The translations under genes and the position numbers were made by a program. 64,000 nucleotides of DNA from Annona cherimola. Taxonomy: Eukaryota; Streptophyta; Magnoliopsida; Magnoliales; Annonaceae. The DNA is taken from assembly GCA_030490835.1 (NCBI GenBank), contig CM059971.1, positions 58,328,012 to 58,392,011 of the forward strand. Direction: 5' to 3'. Under the pieces are notes generated by a model. The model made no database searches. It was not told where the DNA came from and saw only the letters and a list, made by a program, of their open reading frames with translations. Of the stretch, positions 48,842-59,465 are shown in pieces; position 1 is the first letter of the stretch; every line of letters begins with the position of its first letter.

Positions 48842-49232
48842 GAATAATCCTGTTAGTTCGGGCTAAGCAGATGTCTTACTTAGCCTACCTCAAAAAACTT
48901 ATTTACAATAACTTTGTTTGCTTATTTCTTCATATACTTATTTATCTAAGTGTATTTAACATATGAACTAAGTTTTACTATTTTTGAATATGTGTATATA
49001 TTTTTTTGAGATTTTAAAACATTTATGTGTATATATATATTTAAAATACCCTTATCCTTAAAAATTATAAAAATATATATATATATATCCAAAAATGGTA
49101 TAACTTAGTTCATATGTTAAACGCACTTAAATAAACAATTATAAGAAGAAAAAAAAATTTAAAAAAATTCTTATAAATAATTTTTTTGAGGTAGGTTATG
49201 TGGACCCCTTAGCCTAAGCTAATAGGATCATT
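48842..49232. mobile_element. Foldback element copy 3
   Basis: The left arm AATAATCCTGTTAGTTCGGG plus CTAAGCAGATGTC is mirrored by the right arm, which reads in reverse AATGATCCTATTAGCTTAGG. Arms extend nearly to the centre with blocks CTAAGTGTATTTAACATATG and GATATATATAT. It is nested in the Mutator-like element at 47959-49476. Confidence 0.82.
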
Positions 49233-49485
49233 TCTCTTTTATAATTTGCAACACTAAAATAATTCGATGGAGTCAGGCAAGTGGAGAGAATGTTGCTGTC
49301 ATGTGAATAAGATAGCATGCATGCTCAATCACTTGGAAAGGATGATGGCTTGGTACATAAGAGGTTTGAGGGGTATTTTGTATGGTTAATATGTGATAGA
49401 TTGGATATATATTTAGAAAATAGTGGGTATAGTTTGAGTTAAGGTTAAAAGTAGTGAATATATTTGAAGTTGACCTTATATTGAT

Positions 49486-50344
49486 TTTATGCCTTTTTTT
49501 GGATGAGTTTATAAGCATATTTGATTTTGATGAAACTTGTTATCTTAGTTAAATAAATGGTCTTCATGGTTTGTTTAGTAAGAAAATTCGTTACTCTTTT
49601 TGTACACCTGTTGGTACAATTTTACATCTTCAGTATTTAATTATATCCTTATTCTCTTTATTTCTAATTTTTTATGGGTATTCATATATGTTATATAATC
49701 TCAACTAGCATTACAATCAGGTCCCGAGACATTCTTACAACTTTCTAATAATATTCTATAAACATTTTACAAATATTTCGATGTTTCCCAATAGTATTTT
49801 CTAAATATCCAACCAGTGAACGCTCCTACAAAAACTTGAGGAGAATAATGTCACACTTTACTGCTCCACTCGAAATGCTAGAGAGGAGATTCAAATTATT
49901 ACCCTAATTATATCACATCAGTAACCTTGCAAGTAAGAATTTTTTTTGTAATCTATTACTAGTCTCACGCTCAAAGAAAAAGTGAGGGTTAACACGCCAA
50001 GTTAGCAATCAATGCTATATAAAATTCAGTTGTATCTTTTTCCACGGATTTTTAGATTACATTTCAAGCCGTTAGTGCATGGCTGTTTCGAGTAAGCAAT
50101 GCGTTATAATAGAGCTCGATGGCAATGAAAAGTTAGGGTTGATAAAACATCTCCCCGGAAGTATTGTGCCATATCAAAGCCCGAATGTAGTGAGTAATAG
50201 ACAAAAGTTACTAAGGCATTTCCCTAAAGCGACAGACCACAATAACGTCTAGTTGTGATGAAAAGTAGGTGAACGTTTTAATGCTCTCATAGACATAATT
50301 TGGTGAAGAAGGTAGTACTACAAAACAAAGTTCATTTTGCATCA
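49486..50344. other. Unassigned sequence between family X and LINE remnant
   Basis: The first 100 bp continue family-X sequence (GAAACTTGTTATCTTAGTTA). The rest contains no terminal repeats or domains that I recognise. The AGCGACAGACCACAATAACG area near 50230 may be the eroded start of the LINE. Confidence 0.4.
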
Positions 50345-50892
50345 TGAAATATAAGAACTCTTTCAGGAAAAAGTTTAGAAATAGTAGAAACTTTGAAAAG
50401 TAAAAGAATCTATATAGATTAGCTTCAAGAGACTACATGAAAAGGAAATAAAGCTAATGACGTTAATGAGTTCAAATTATGGTACATAAAAAAACTAAAA
50501 TAAAAACAATGTAAGGATAATAGTGGAAAACAAATTCGTAGATAAATTTGTAGATTGTAATGGAGTAAATGATGGAATTACTTGAATAATATTTATACAG
50601 ATAAAGAGGTCATAAATGTAATTAATGTTTATGCACTACGGGTAAGATTAGATGACAGAGTCAAGAAACAATTTTCGGATGACATAGATAGTCTACTGAA
50701 AATGATACATTTTTAATAGGAGTAAAAATGATACCTAAAGATACCTAACCATGAAAAAATTATGATAAGAAGAGATTTAAATGAACATATAGGAAATGAG
50801 AATATAGGATATAAGATAATTCATGCAGGTTCTAGCTTTGTAATAACAAATAAAATAGAGAATGTCATTTTAGATTTTATTATAGCATTGAT
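50345..50892 (+). pseudogene. RTE-type LINE endonuclease remnant
   Basis: In shifting frames the translation follows the apurinic endonuclease domain of plant RTE LINEs. NIRTLSGKSLEIVETLKSKR lies at about 50350. Then come LQET near 50430 and VNVINVYALRVRLDDRVKKQ near 50610. IRRDLNEHIGNENIGYKIIH, matching the GDLNGHVG motif, lies at 50765. It ends abruptly at ILDFIIALIV where a possible LTR (50893) begins. It contains many stops, so it is dead. Confidence 0.8.
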
Positions 50893-52767
50893 TGTAATAT
50901 CCCAAGTATTGGCAATGAGGAATGTGGACTGTAATGTATGTGATGATGCGTTGGAGATGGTTAAGTGACGTTAGAATTTTAAATTATAGGATGGATACGA
51001 GAAGAGTTGGTTGAATCGAGGCACATGTGTAAAATTTCAGTTGATGAGAATTAGAAGAGCGAATTTTGATGAATGACTTGGTAATAGCATAAGATGGGTA
51101 TCTACATTTTTTGGATTATTTGGGATATATTGAAACCCTTGATTAGATTACATGGTGATCATATAGAATTTAACTCTTGTGATTGCATTCTGAACTAAAG
51201 AAAAACATAACTTAGAGTTGACTTGACTTGAGATGTGTTAAGGCATGGATGAGATGCCTAGCATGATAGGTATGAGCGAGATTTAGATGATAGATTTGAT
51301 AAATTAATGAAAATAAAATTGGTTATGAAAATTAATCTTAAAAAACTGAGATAGTGAAAATGGTTAAGGATCGTAGATGGAAGTTGAGCTTTGTTGGAGA
51401 CTGACTCTCAACATGATTGAAATTTGCTTGTTGAACTTTAGAATGAGTCTAAGGTGTTAAAATTGAGATATGATGTGATTAAGGCTAATAGTGGAAAATT
51501 CTGTTAAAGAGAAACTTAAGAGATGAAATCTTGAAAATGACATGGACACGGATAAACTAGTCTGGATGAGATAATAAGAATATATGTGATGCGCGGAAAC
51601 AATCGAGGTGATGTTGGGAGGCCATATGAGAGATATAAGTAGAGTGATGGCAGTTTGGTGAAATTATTGAAAAGGGAATGGGGAATCATATTGCTCTTTG
51701 GGATTGGATGTTTATGGATTTGGTTTGGGATATTGAATGCTTGAAAGATGACGTAGGGGGATGATTAATAAGTTATGGGTTGATTATAAGAAGAGGAAAG
51801 AGGACGGAAGCAAGAAAAATAGGCAAATTTAGGAGTTAATAGCAGCACGAGGCCATGTTGTGAAAACACGACCCACATTTTATTGAAAGGCAACCTTGGG
51901 TAGATAAAAACATGGCCTCGTGTTATGGAAACACGAGTTGTGTTTTTGTCATGGGTATCTGTGACAGTGTGCACTTTTTTGATTCCATTTCCTCCTTTCT
52001 TCCTTTTTTTCTTCCTTCATTTCTTTCCCTGTACATTCCTAGGCATGAACCCATGTTAAATCTCACTTAGAAGAGCTCGGATTCATGTTGTTTAGCATCA
52101 TAGAGTGAAGAGGAGCATGATGGAGCCAAAAAATCCGTGGGAATAAGGAGATTTTAGAGATTTTTTCAAATGAGATAAGTATTATATTTCTCCTTGATTT
52201 TTTATAAGATTGCTTCTAAATCATGTGTAGAATATTGCATATGAGCGTCATTGTTTAATTCGTAGATTTCGGGTTGTTTTATGGAAAATCTATATTTGAG
52301 AAGTTGGAGTTTCAATGAAATTTGGGGATTTTATGATGATATAGTTGTTGGATTTGTAGTATATGGGGAAGATCCATGCATATTATTCTTGATATTTTCA
52401 TGATTTATGAAATTAGCATGTCATATTATTTATGAAATTAGCATATCATGTATTCAATGAAATGTCATGAGAATATTAATATATTGAAACCATGCGTAAA
52501 TAGAATAGGAAAAGTGATAAGAACTTGCTTAAGATGAAGTAGTGTACAAACCTAGATGTGATAGAATTTTCATGAATTTTGGTGAACCCGCAAATGTCAT
52601 TAGTTGGTCTTGGGTGGTTAATGAATGATTCCTTATTGACCGAGAAGTTCAAGGTACAAGATGAGAATTGATGCAGGTCATACTAGGTCAAGATGTGCTC
52701 GACTTTGACCTCACTTTTTAAAAATTTTATTTAACTATATTTTTATATTGGGGTCGGGACAATGTCA
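50893..52767 (+). mobile_element. Probable Gypsy-like LTR (about 1.9 kb)
   Basis: It starts TGTAATATCCCAAG exactly where the LINE endonuclease stops and ends GGGGTCGGGACAATGTCA. The end structure resembles Gypsy LTRs of the TGTAATATCCC type. An internal inverted motif pair lies at 51845-51935 (CACGAGGCCATGTT / AACATGGCCTCGTG). No matching target duplication was found (TTGAT versus GTTTG), so it may be a truncated or rearranged copy. Confidence 0.45.
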
Positions 52768-53344
52768 GTTTGACACTTACCTTATTTCAATTAGTCTCTA
52801 TATAAACTTCATTTTGGTATCGAGATATTAAGTTTGGTAAAAAATAATAAGATAGTTTTAAAATTTTATATACCTATTAAACATAAAAATACTTTTATGC
52901 TAAATTTAAATATTTATACTTCAATATTTTACTAATTAGTAACAATAAAACATTATTATTAAATCAAAATATGAATAAATATAGTGTCATTTTGTAAAAA
53001 TAAATTAATGAAAAATACTTCATTTAAATTTTTATTGGCAACTTGAATATTTGAACCACTAATTAGTTGAACTCATTCATGCCTTTTGATGTTTACTTTT
53101 CAACAAAAATAACATGAATGTTTTATGATATCTAATTGCTGAGACACAGGTACTATTCTAGCCCACACCATTTTGTCCATGCAAAGCTGAGGCACGGGTA
53201 CAAGAAAGAAAAATAAGTATTGGGATTTATCCATTGACAGGACCAATATGCATTTACCTCCAATTAAAAGGAGAATTCCAGTTCCTAGCATTGACAAAAC
53301 TAGACGATTGGACTTGCAGCTGGAAGCTTCGGGACGAGGAGGTT

Positions 53345-54917
53345 ACCGAGAAATTTGTGTCATAAACTTTTTAATTTTATATATTTGTATTTTAAACTTC
53401 AAGTTGATATATTAATATTTTAAACCCTCTGAAGTTTAGTTTTTTGCATTCTAAAGAAAGAAAAACACGGTTAACTCGCGTAAAATATCGAAAATACCCA
53501 TTAGCCCTTGCTGGCAGGAATTTCAAGGCCATGTACGGGGATGTCTCCGGCGGGCTCACGGCGCAGATCGTCGTCCTGCGGAGCAAGCTTATGGTGTGGT
53601 AATCCCTAGACACATGCCATCTTCTTCCCAGCACGAACCCATCTCTCGCACATCTCCGTGTCACTGCCACCATTCATCGCCGGCAACCACCACCATCACC
53701 AGCATCATCCTCCTGCAGCGACTAGCTAGCGGAACCACCTAATTGTCTCTTCTGTCATCGACGAAAAAACTCGAGTGCCGCTGCCGAAGTCCATGCCGTC
53801 GCCACCTTCCTGTTCGAGTCCATCTCCTCCGGCAATCATTACTCGAAGTCCATGTTGTCGCCACCTTCCTATTCGACTCCATCTCCTTCGGCATTCGCTG
53901 TCGCTCACCACGTCGATCTATCGTCGCTCATGTTGCCATCTTCATTAGCGGAAAAACCCAAGGATCCACTGTCGTCTGCAAGCTCTGTTGCTGTCCATGT
54001 TTACGCCACAAAATCCAGCAGCGTCGCCGCTGCCAATTTTCCTTAAATCTACAACAGACTTGTCTTGTTCTGCAACAGATCTACCTTGTTGTCGCAACAT
54101 GTCTGCATCGTCTTCCTTGATGCCGGATTAGTCCATCTGCAGAATCTCACCGCCGGCCACCTTCGATTGAACTAGCCAGTCACCGCTCACAACCTCCACA
54201 CACCAGCAGTAATGCTAATCAAACTGCCTGCTGCCATAATTTTCTCCACTCCAACCCGACAACAATCCCTCTGTTCTTTCAATGAACCAGCAGCCACCTA
54301 TCGAGTGCAGCGGACGAACAAATCCGACTGTAGATTCTAGCAAGGTGTCAACGAACGAGCATTAGCAGTTGGCCTCCAGCACTGATTGCATTCAGCTGTC
54401 CAATTTCACTACCACTGTTGGTATGTCAAGTTGCCTGCAGCGCTATTTATGCTGCTGATGGGTATTTTCGACATTTTACATAATTAATGTATTTTTTTTG
54501 GTGCCGTAAGGGGTGGGGGTTTTGAATGAAAAAACAAAACTTTAAAGAGTTTAAGGGTGTATTTGGTTGGAGGTAAAACTTTTTGATGAAAACTTTTCAG
54601 AGTAGAAGTTGTCAAGTTGATAGAAAATGATGTGATATGATAGGGGTATTAATGAGGTGTAAAGAGAATAAAGTTAAAATAGATATGGTAGTTGTATGGA
54701 TATTTGTGTGGAAATCATTGAAAAGTAGGGTTGTTTATATAGGAAAATGTGAAAAAATAATTAAAAAATAAGGTAGTTATGAGAAGTGAAAAGTTTTTTA
54801 TTGAAAAGTTTTCGTTGACATGTTTTATGTGTAACCAAACACACCCTAAAATGCTAACACAAACTTTGGAGTCTAAAATGTAAATACAAAAAGTTAAAAA
54901 GTTTATAGTGCAATTCC
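53345..54917. mobile_element. Mutator-like element with GC-rich non-transposon interior (Pack-MULE-like)
   Basis: The outer arms TCATAAACTTTTTAATTTTA and (other strand) CTATAAACTTTTTAACTTTT continue through TTGTATTT-A-ATTTTA-AC blocks. They end with an inner pair GTAAAATATCGAAAATACCC / GTAAAATGTCGAAAATACCC, so the TIRs are about 150 bp. The flanks GAGGAGGTT (53336-53344) and AAGGAGGTC (54918-54926) may be a 9-bp duplication. Between the arms, 53500-54470 is GC-rich with Ser/Pro-rich frames (53743-54120 on +, 53392-53673 on -), quite unlike the surroundings. A Tourist MITE sits in the right arm. Confidence 0.75.
54555..54846 (-). mobile_element. Tourist-like MITE, copy C
   Basis: The ends are GGGTGTATTTGG and CCAAACACACCC, with a perfect TAA duplication (54552-54554, 54847-54849). 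It lies in the same orientation as copy A, inside the right arm of the Mutator-like element. Confidence 0.9.
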
Positions 54918-54939
54918 AAGGAGGTCGGGAAAAGTTAGT

Positions 54940-55228
54940 TTAGGATTTTCAAAATCAGGTCACTTATATGAAACTCCTCTTTCATGCGACCCCCTCCATT
55001 TTTAAAATCCTAATAATTAATGAAAAATCTTCTATATCTATTATATTTAGCATTATTATATTATTATGAAACTCTCTCATTTGTTTAGTATTATCATATA
55101 TGGACCCATCTAGAAATGGGTAAAATTAATGTAATAAAATAATTGAATACTAAAAAATAATTTTTAAGTAGTATTTTCAACATTTGAACCATATAAAATA
55201 TCATTACTATATGAATAAATAATTAATA
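54940..55228. mobile_element. Family-X element, left part, split by a LINE
   Basis: CAGGTCACTTATATGAAACT, GGACCCATCTAGAAATGG and CATTACTATATGAATAAAT match family X. The element resumes at 56587-56790 (AAATGACTGTATAAAGTATT), so the LINE piece 55229-56586 is inserted into it. Confidence 0.6.
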
Positions 55229-56586
55229 AATTTCTTTAATAAGATTATAAAAACAAAGTTAATGTCAAATGAACGAAGAAAAAACATCATAGTCCTAATT
55301 TATAAAAATAAAAGAGATATTCAAAACTATACAAGTTATCATAGAATAAAATTAATGAGTCGTACTATGAATTTATGAAAAAAAATAATTAAACATAGAT
55401 TAAAACGAGAAACTAATGTCTTTGAAATGAATTTGGTTTTATGCCAAAAAGATCAAACGGCTGAAGTTTTTTTTCTTGCTTGGACAACTATTTAAGAAAT
55501 GTAGGGAGAAGAAAAAGAACTTGCATATAATTTTTATTGATGTAAAAAATTCTATGATTGAGTTTCAAGAAAGTTAATATAACAAGTGATTAAAAAAAAA
55601 AGAAATTAATGTCAGATACGTTGATGTTATTAAAGATATGTATGATGGAGTTGTAACAAATGTGTGGACTATAAATGAAGATATTAATATCTTTTTTAAT
55701 TCAATCAGGTTTACATTAAGGCTCAGCTTTGAGTCCTTGCATTTTCATTTTAGTAATAGATAAAGTTACCAGACATCTACAGGAAAAAGTACCTTAGTGT
55801 ATCTATTTTGCAGATGACATTGTTCTAATAGATAAAATTGGAGGAGTAAATTTGAAACTGAATAAGTTGATAGATGCCTTAAACTCTAGTGATTTTTGAA
55901 TTAGTCATACAAAAATTGAATATATGAAATGTAATGTTAATAATAGTGAGCGCCTAAATGAGGAACCAATTAAGATCTCAGATCAAGTAGTAATAAAAAC
56001 TAATCACTTCTGCTATCTATGAACAATAGTTCAAGAGAATGGAGAAATTGACAAAGATTAATAATAGGATTCAAGCAAGATGGAAGAAATGATAAAGTGT
56101 ATCAAAAAATTTATATAATTATCGAGTTCCAATTCAATTAAAAGGAAATTTGTATAAAATTGCGATTAGACTAGTTATGCTCTATGGACTAAAATGATGA
56201 GTAGTTAAAGAACAATATAAGCATAGAATAAACATAGTAGTGATGAGAATATTAAGGTGAATAAGCGGTAAAACAAGAAAAGATAACATTAGAAATGAAG
56301 TAATTTGAGAAAATTTCAACGTAAGGCCAATAGGTGACAAAATGAGGAAAAACAAATTAAGATAGTTTGGTCATGTTAAACAGAAGCCTAAATGACAAAA
56401 TTTATCTAAGTAGAAAGTGGTATGAGAAAGAAAGAAAGACCCAAAAAATATAGATAGAAATAATTAAATAAGATATAAAAATATTAAAGATTATTGAAAA
56501 TTTAGACTCGAATTGTCAAGAATGACTAGTAGAATCCATGTAGCCGACCTTACTTGGGTAGAAAATAGTTTATGATAATGATGATA
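55229..56586 (+). pseudogene. RTE-type LINE reverse transcriptase remnant with 3' tail
   Basis: The translation in shifting frames follows the plant RTE reverse transcriptase. FFNKIIKTKLM comes first, then IVLIYKNKRDIQNYTSYHRI and KLMSRTMNL. The catalytic box YFADDIVLID lies at about 55806. ISHTKIEYMKCNVNNSE and MLYGLK follow, then MRILRWISGKTRKDNIRNEV and DKMRKNKLRWFGHVKQKPK near 56340. It ends with the non-coding LINE tail GCCGACCTTACTTGGGTAG and a TGATAATGATGATA tail. Several stops make it non-functional. It lacks the endonuclease, so it is 5'-truncated and may be unrelated to the fragment at 50345. Confidence 0.87.
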
Positions 56587-57388
56587 TAGATAAATGACTG
56601 TATAAAGTATTATTACATTCTAATACATATTGGAATAGATCTAAATACTTCTCATAATTTGCACATAATATATACATTTTTGAACAAATGTATCCTATGG
56701 ACATATTTGACTAGAATGAAGCTTGTTCTCTTATATAATTTTCAATTAATTAGAAACATCTTAAAAAATGAGAGAGTTACGTTGTTCCCCTTTAAAAATG
56801 TGATACATATATATATATATATATGTTGTCATATGCGGGTCAATTGTTGTATAAGGAGGTCCAGGGTCTACTTGGTCTGCCTCAACTCCAATTTTCAAAC
56901 AAAATTTAAAATCTAGACTTGACCTACCTTGTCGGGTATATCATCCAACCCTATCCCCTTATAAATAAGGCAGGGTCAGGGCTGTCATGGATTGGCCGCC
57001 CCGATTTTCAGCCCTAGTTCAAGGCGTACCATCCATCCTAGCTTCTACAATTCTATTCCACAGTTGCTTCTCCAAAGAACTAGGCCCCAATAGGAGTGCA
57101 ACTCGGGCTCATGAAACTCAGGTTTACTCCAACCCTAACCCTAACCCTATTGATAAAACATCAACCCTAACCCTACCCCTATGTGTAAAACCTAAACACC
57201 AACTCTATTTTTGAAAATCGAGTTCGGGTCAAGTTTCGGGTTGGAATTTGGGTTGATAAATTTATATTTTATTTAAGAGTGATAGGTTTAAAATTTTATA
57301 TGAATGTATAATAATAACAAATCATTTAAGTAAACATAATAATATACAGTCGAATTACATATTTTTAAAAAATATAACAATACAAAGA

Positions 57389-57777
57389 AGATGAATGATC
57401 TTGTTAGCCTGGGCTAAGCAAATGTCCCACTTAGCCCACTTCAAAAAACTAATTTACATCAACTTTTTTGTTATTCTCTTCATACACTTGTTTAGCTAAG
57501 TGTATTTAGAACCAAATTTTACCATTTTTGGATATGTGTACATATTTTTTTGAAATTTTTAAACATCTATGTATATATATATTTAAAATATCTTTATCTT
57601 TAAAAATCTAAAAAAAATATACACATATCCAAGAATTGAAATTTTTGTTTCATTTGTTAAATACACTTAGATAAACAAGTGTATGAAGAAAAAATAAAAA
57701 AAATTATTGTAAATGAGTTTTTTAAAATAGGCTAAGTGGAGCATTTGCTTAGCCCGGGCTAATAGAATCATTCATCT
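57389..57777. mobile_element. Foldback element copy 4 (best preserved)
   Basis: The left arm AGATGAATGATCTTGTTAGC and the right arm, read on the other strand, AGATGAATGATTCTATTAGC. The inverted similarity continues through GGGCTAAGCAAATG, CTTAGCC, ACACTTGTTTA.CTAAGTGT and GGATATGTGTA. The arms cover almost the whole 389 bp, leaving only a small loop. A transcript would fold into a single long hairpin. Confidence 0.88.
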
Positions 57778-57981
57778 ATAAAAAATATCTTTAGAAAAAA
57801 TTTAACATAAAAAAGATAAATAAATAAAATTATATAAATAAAAGATAAATATAAATGAAAATAATATACTTTATTTATAATATAATTATAATATGTCATA
57901 TAATATAATTATAATATGTCAAACATGTATTTATAAATATAAATAACATAAAATACAAAAAATATAAAGAAATATTGTTCA

Positions 57982-58087
57982 GATATTATATATAAAATAT
58001 ATTTTATAATACATGTAAAATAGAAATGGGGATCGATATTATATATAAAATATATTTTATAATACATGTAAAATAGAAATGGGGATC
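57982..58087. repeat. Perfect 53-bp tandem duplication
   Basis: GATATTATATATAAAATATA...AATGGGGATC is repeated exactly at 57982-58034 and 58035-58087 inside the hAT-B element. Confidence 0.95.
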
Positions 58088-58230
58088 GGGTTCACTTGAA
58101 CCTAACCCTATCACATTTACAAATCGGATTTACCGAGTTCGGGTTCTTCAAGCTCAGATTATAAAAAAAAAAGAGTTTTAACACGGTTAAAAATCGAGTT
58201 CGGACTTAACCTGCCCAAGTTGCACCCCTA

Positions 58231-59465
58231 CTCTAAAATATTGTAGGCACATAGAGTGTTATACTAACAAAGAAAAGTTTTGAAGCTAATAAGGAATATT
58301 CTGTTGAAGCTAACAACAGAAAAACTCAAGGGCTCGAATCTTCTTTTTATAAGAATGTCATAACCAAGTCTAAAATCGAAGCATGAACATAGCCATCTTC
58401 TTCCAAGGCATGTCTCGAGGACCCTAAGAATTTTTTACCAAACGTGAAAGCTTTCCAGTAAGAAAACATCCAAATGAGTGATTGACTGTTCCAGAAAAAG
58501 AGAATTTTACTTTCTTTAATGTTGTTCTTACAATCCCGAGGAAACCTAATTCTCCCAATTCGAAGAATACAAGGAAAAAAAACAAAAAATCTACTTGGTG
58601 GGCGTCACTTCCAGACCGAAGGAAAAAACAAGCAGTGGCCTTGCATACGTCTGTCTTGTCTGTCCACATTGCACTAGAACAGGAACACATTAGAAGTCCG
58701 TCCTCCCACAAAACAAATAGCTAGTAAAGAATTCCACTCCATCTATAGCCCTGTATGGGCATGTAAATTCATGCATCCTGTGGCTGTCTGCTGCAATGAA
58801 TGCCTTGAATGCCTCGAATGCCTGACAAAATGTGTGAGTATTAATAATTAAGGAACAAGGGAAAAAAAACAATAAGAAATCAGATGGCTTGAGCATCGAT
58901 CCAAGTCACGTTTGCTAGGGTACAAGAAATGGTTGGACAAACGACTTCATGGTATTCACAACATAGGCAAGGGAGGAGGAAACAAAAAGAAATCAGATGG
59001 TTTGAGTATCAGACCCAAGGCGTGTTTGCTTGGGAATGAGAAATGGGACAACTCACAAGTTTATACTTTTCATGATACAGCTAATAGCGCCCAAAGTTCA
59101 GATCATTATAAGGCAAACATCTGCAAAAACATTTCCCGTGGTGCCTAACAGACAGGCTACATATCAGTCTCATTCTGTATCAGTCCCCTGTTTTACATGA
59201 GAAGAGATTGCTTTCCTATTGAGCTCCTTGGTCTATTCCAACAATTAAATCACAGAAAACTGATGCAGGAACAAAGAAACAGGAGTCTCAAACCTGAATT
59301 GATATGTGCAATAACCAAGCTTCAGTGATGGTCCTGTAGAAAAAAGAAACAGCTGACCTGTGGCTTTTAGTAAAATTTGCCACCACCGTAAACACCTTTA
59401 TCTAGATACACAAATTCATGGTTTTGTTCCATGCAATGAGGCAAGATAGAGAGAATGCCTTGAAC
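58231..59465. other. 3' flank of TH2 with a diverged duplication
   Basis: No gene was recognised. Two diverged copies of AAGAAATCAGATGG...TTTGAG...CCAAG..CGTTTGCT...GAAATGG start at 58868 and 58981 (period 113). A minus-strand frame at 58690-58896 (AFEAFKAFIAADSHRMHEFT) has protein-like composition but no known domain. Part of this may be TH2 3' UTR. Confidence 0.45.

Larger units (their letters stand above)
47959..49476. mobile_element. Mutator-like element carrying unrelated sequence and nested MITEs
   Basis: The left end GGGTTAAATTCCAAATATAT and the right end (other strand) AGGTCAACTTCAAATATATT form TIRs. The flanks TACATTCAT (47950-47958) and TATATTGAT (49477-49485) form a 9-bp duplication with two mismatches, and removing the element rejoins a family-X sequence. 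Inside are two Tourist MITEs, one foldback element and a non-repetitive piece (about 48590-48835) with a 64-codon open frame. That piece is more GC-rich than its surroundings and could be a captured gene fragment. No transposase was seen. Confidence 0.72.
57091..58230. mobile_element. hAT-B element, non-autonomous, containing a foldback element
   Basis: The ends TAGGAGTGCAACTCGGGC and (other strand) TAGGGGTGCAACTTGGGC pair at 16 of 18 positions and match the TIR of the hAT element at 8528-14152. Subterminal CCCTAACCC and GGGTT motifs are dense. The 8-bp flanks (GGCCCCAA, CTCTAAAA) do not match, so one end may have been altered. No transposase. A perfect 53-bp tandem duplication lies near the right end. 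Confidence 0.75.

Noticed and set aside
57129..57185. Interstitial telomere-like CCCTAACCCTAACCC repeats
   Set aside because: They are short, irregular and lie in the subterminal zone of the hAT-B element, where CCCTAACCC-type motifs are normal. The plant telomere unit is CCCTAAA, which does not fit.
58424..58896. Minus-strand frames downstream of TH2 as an extra gene
   Set aside because: Two short frames without a domain or clear splice sites, overlapped by equally long frames on the other strand.
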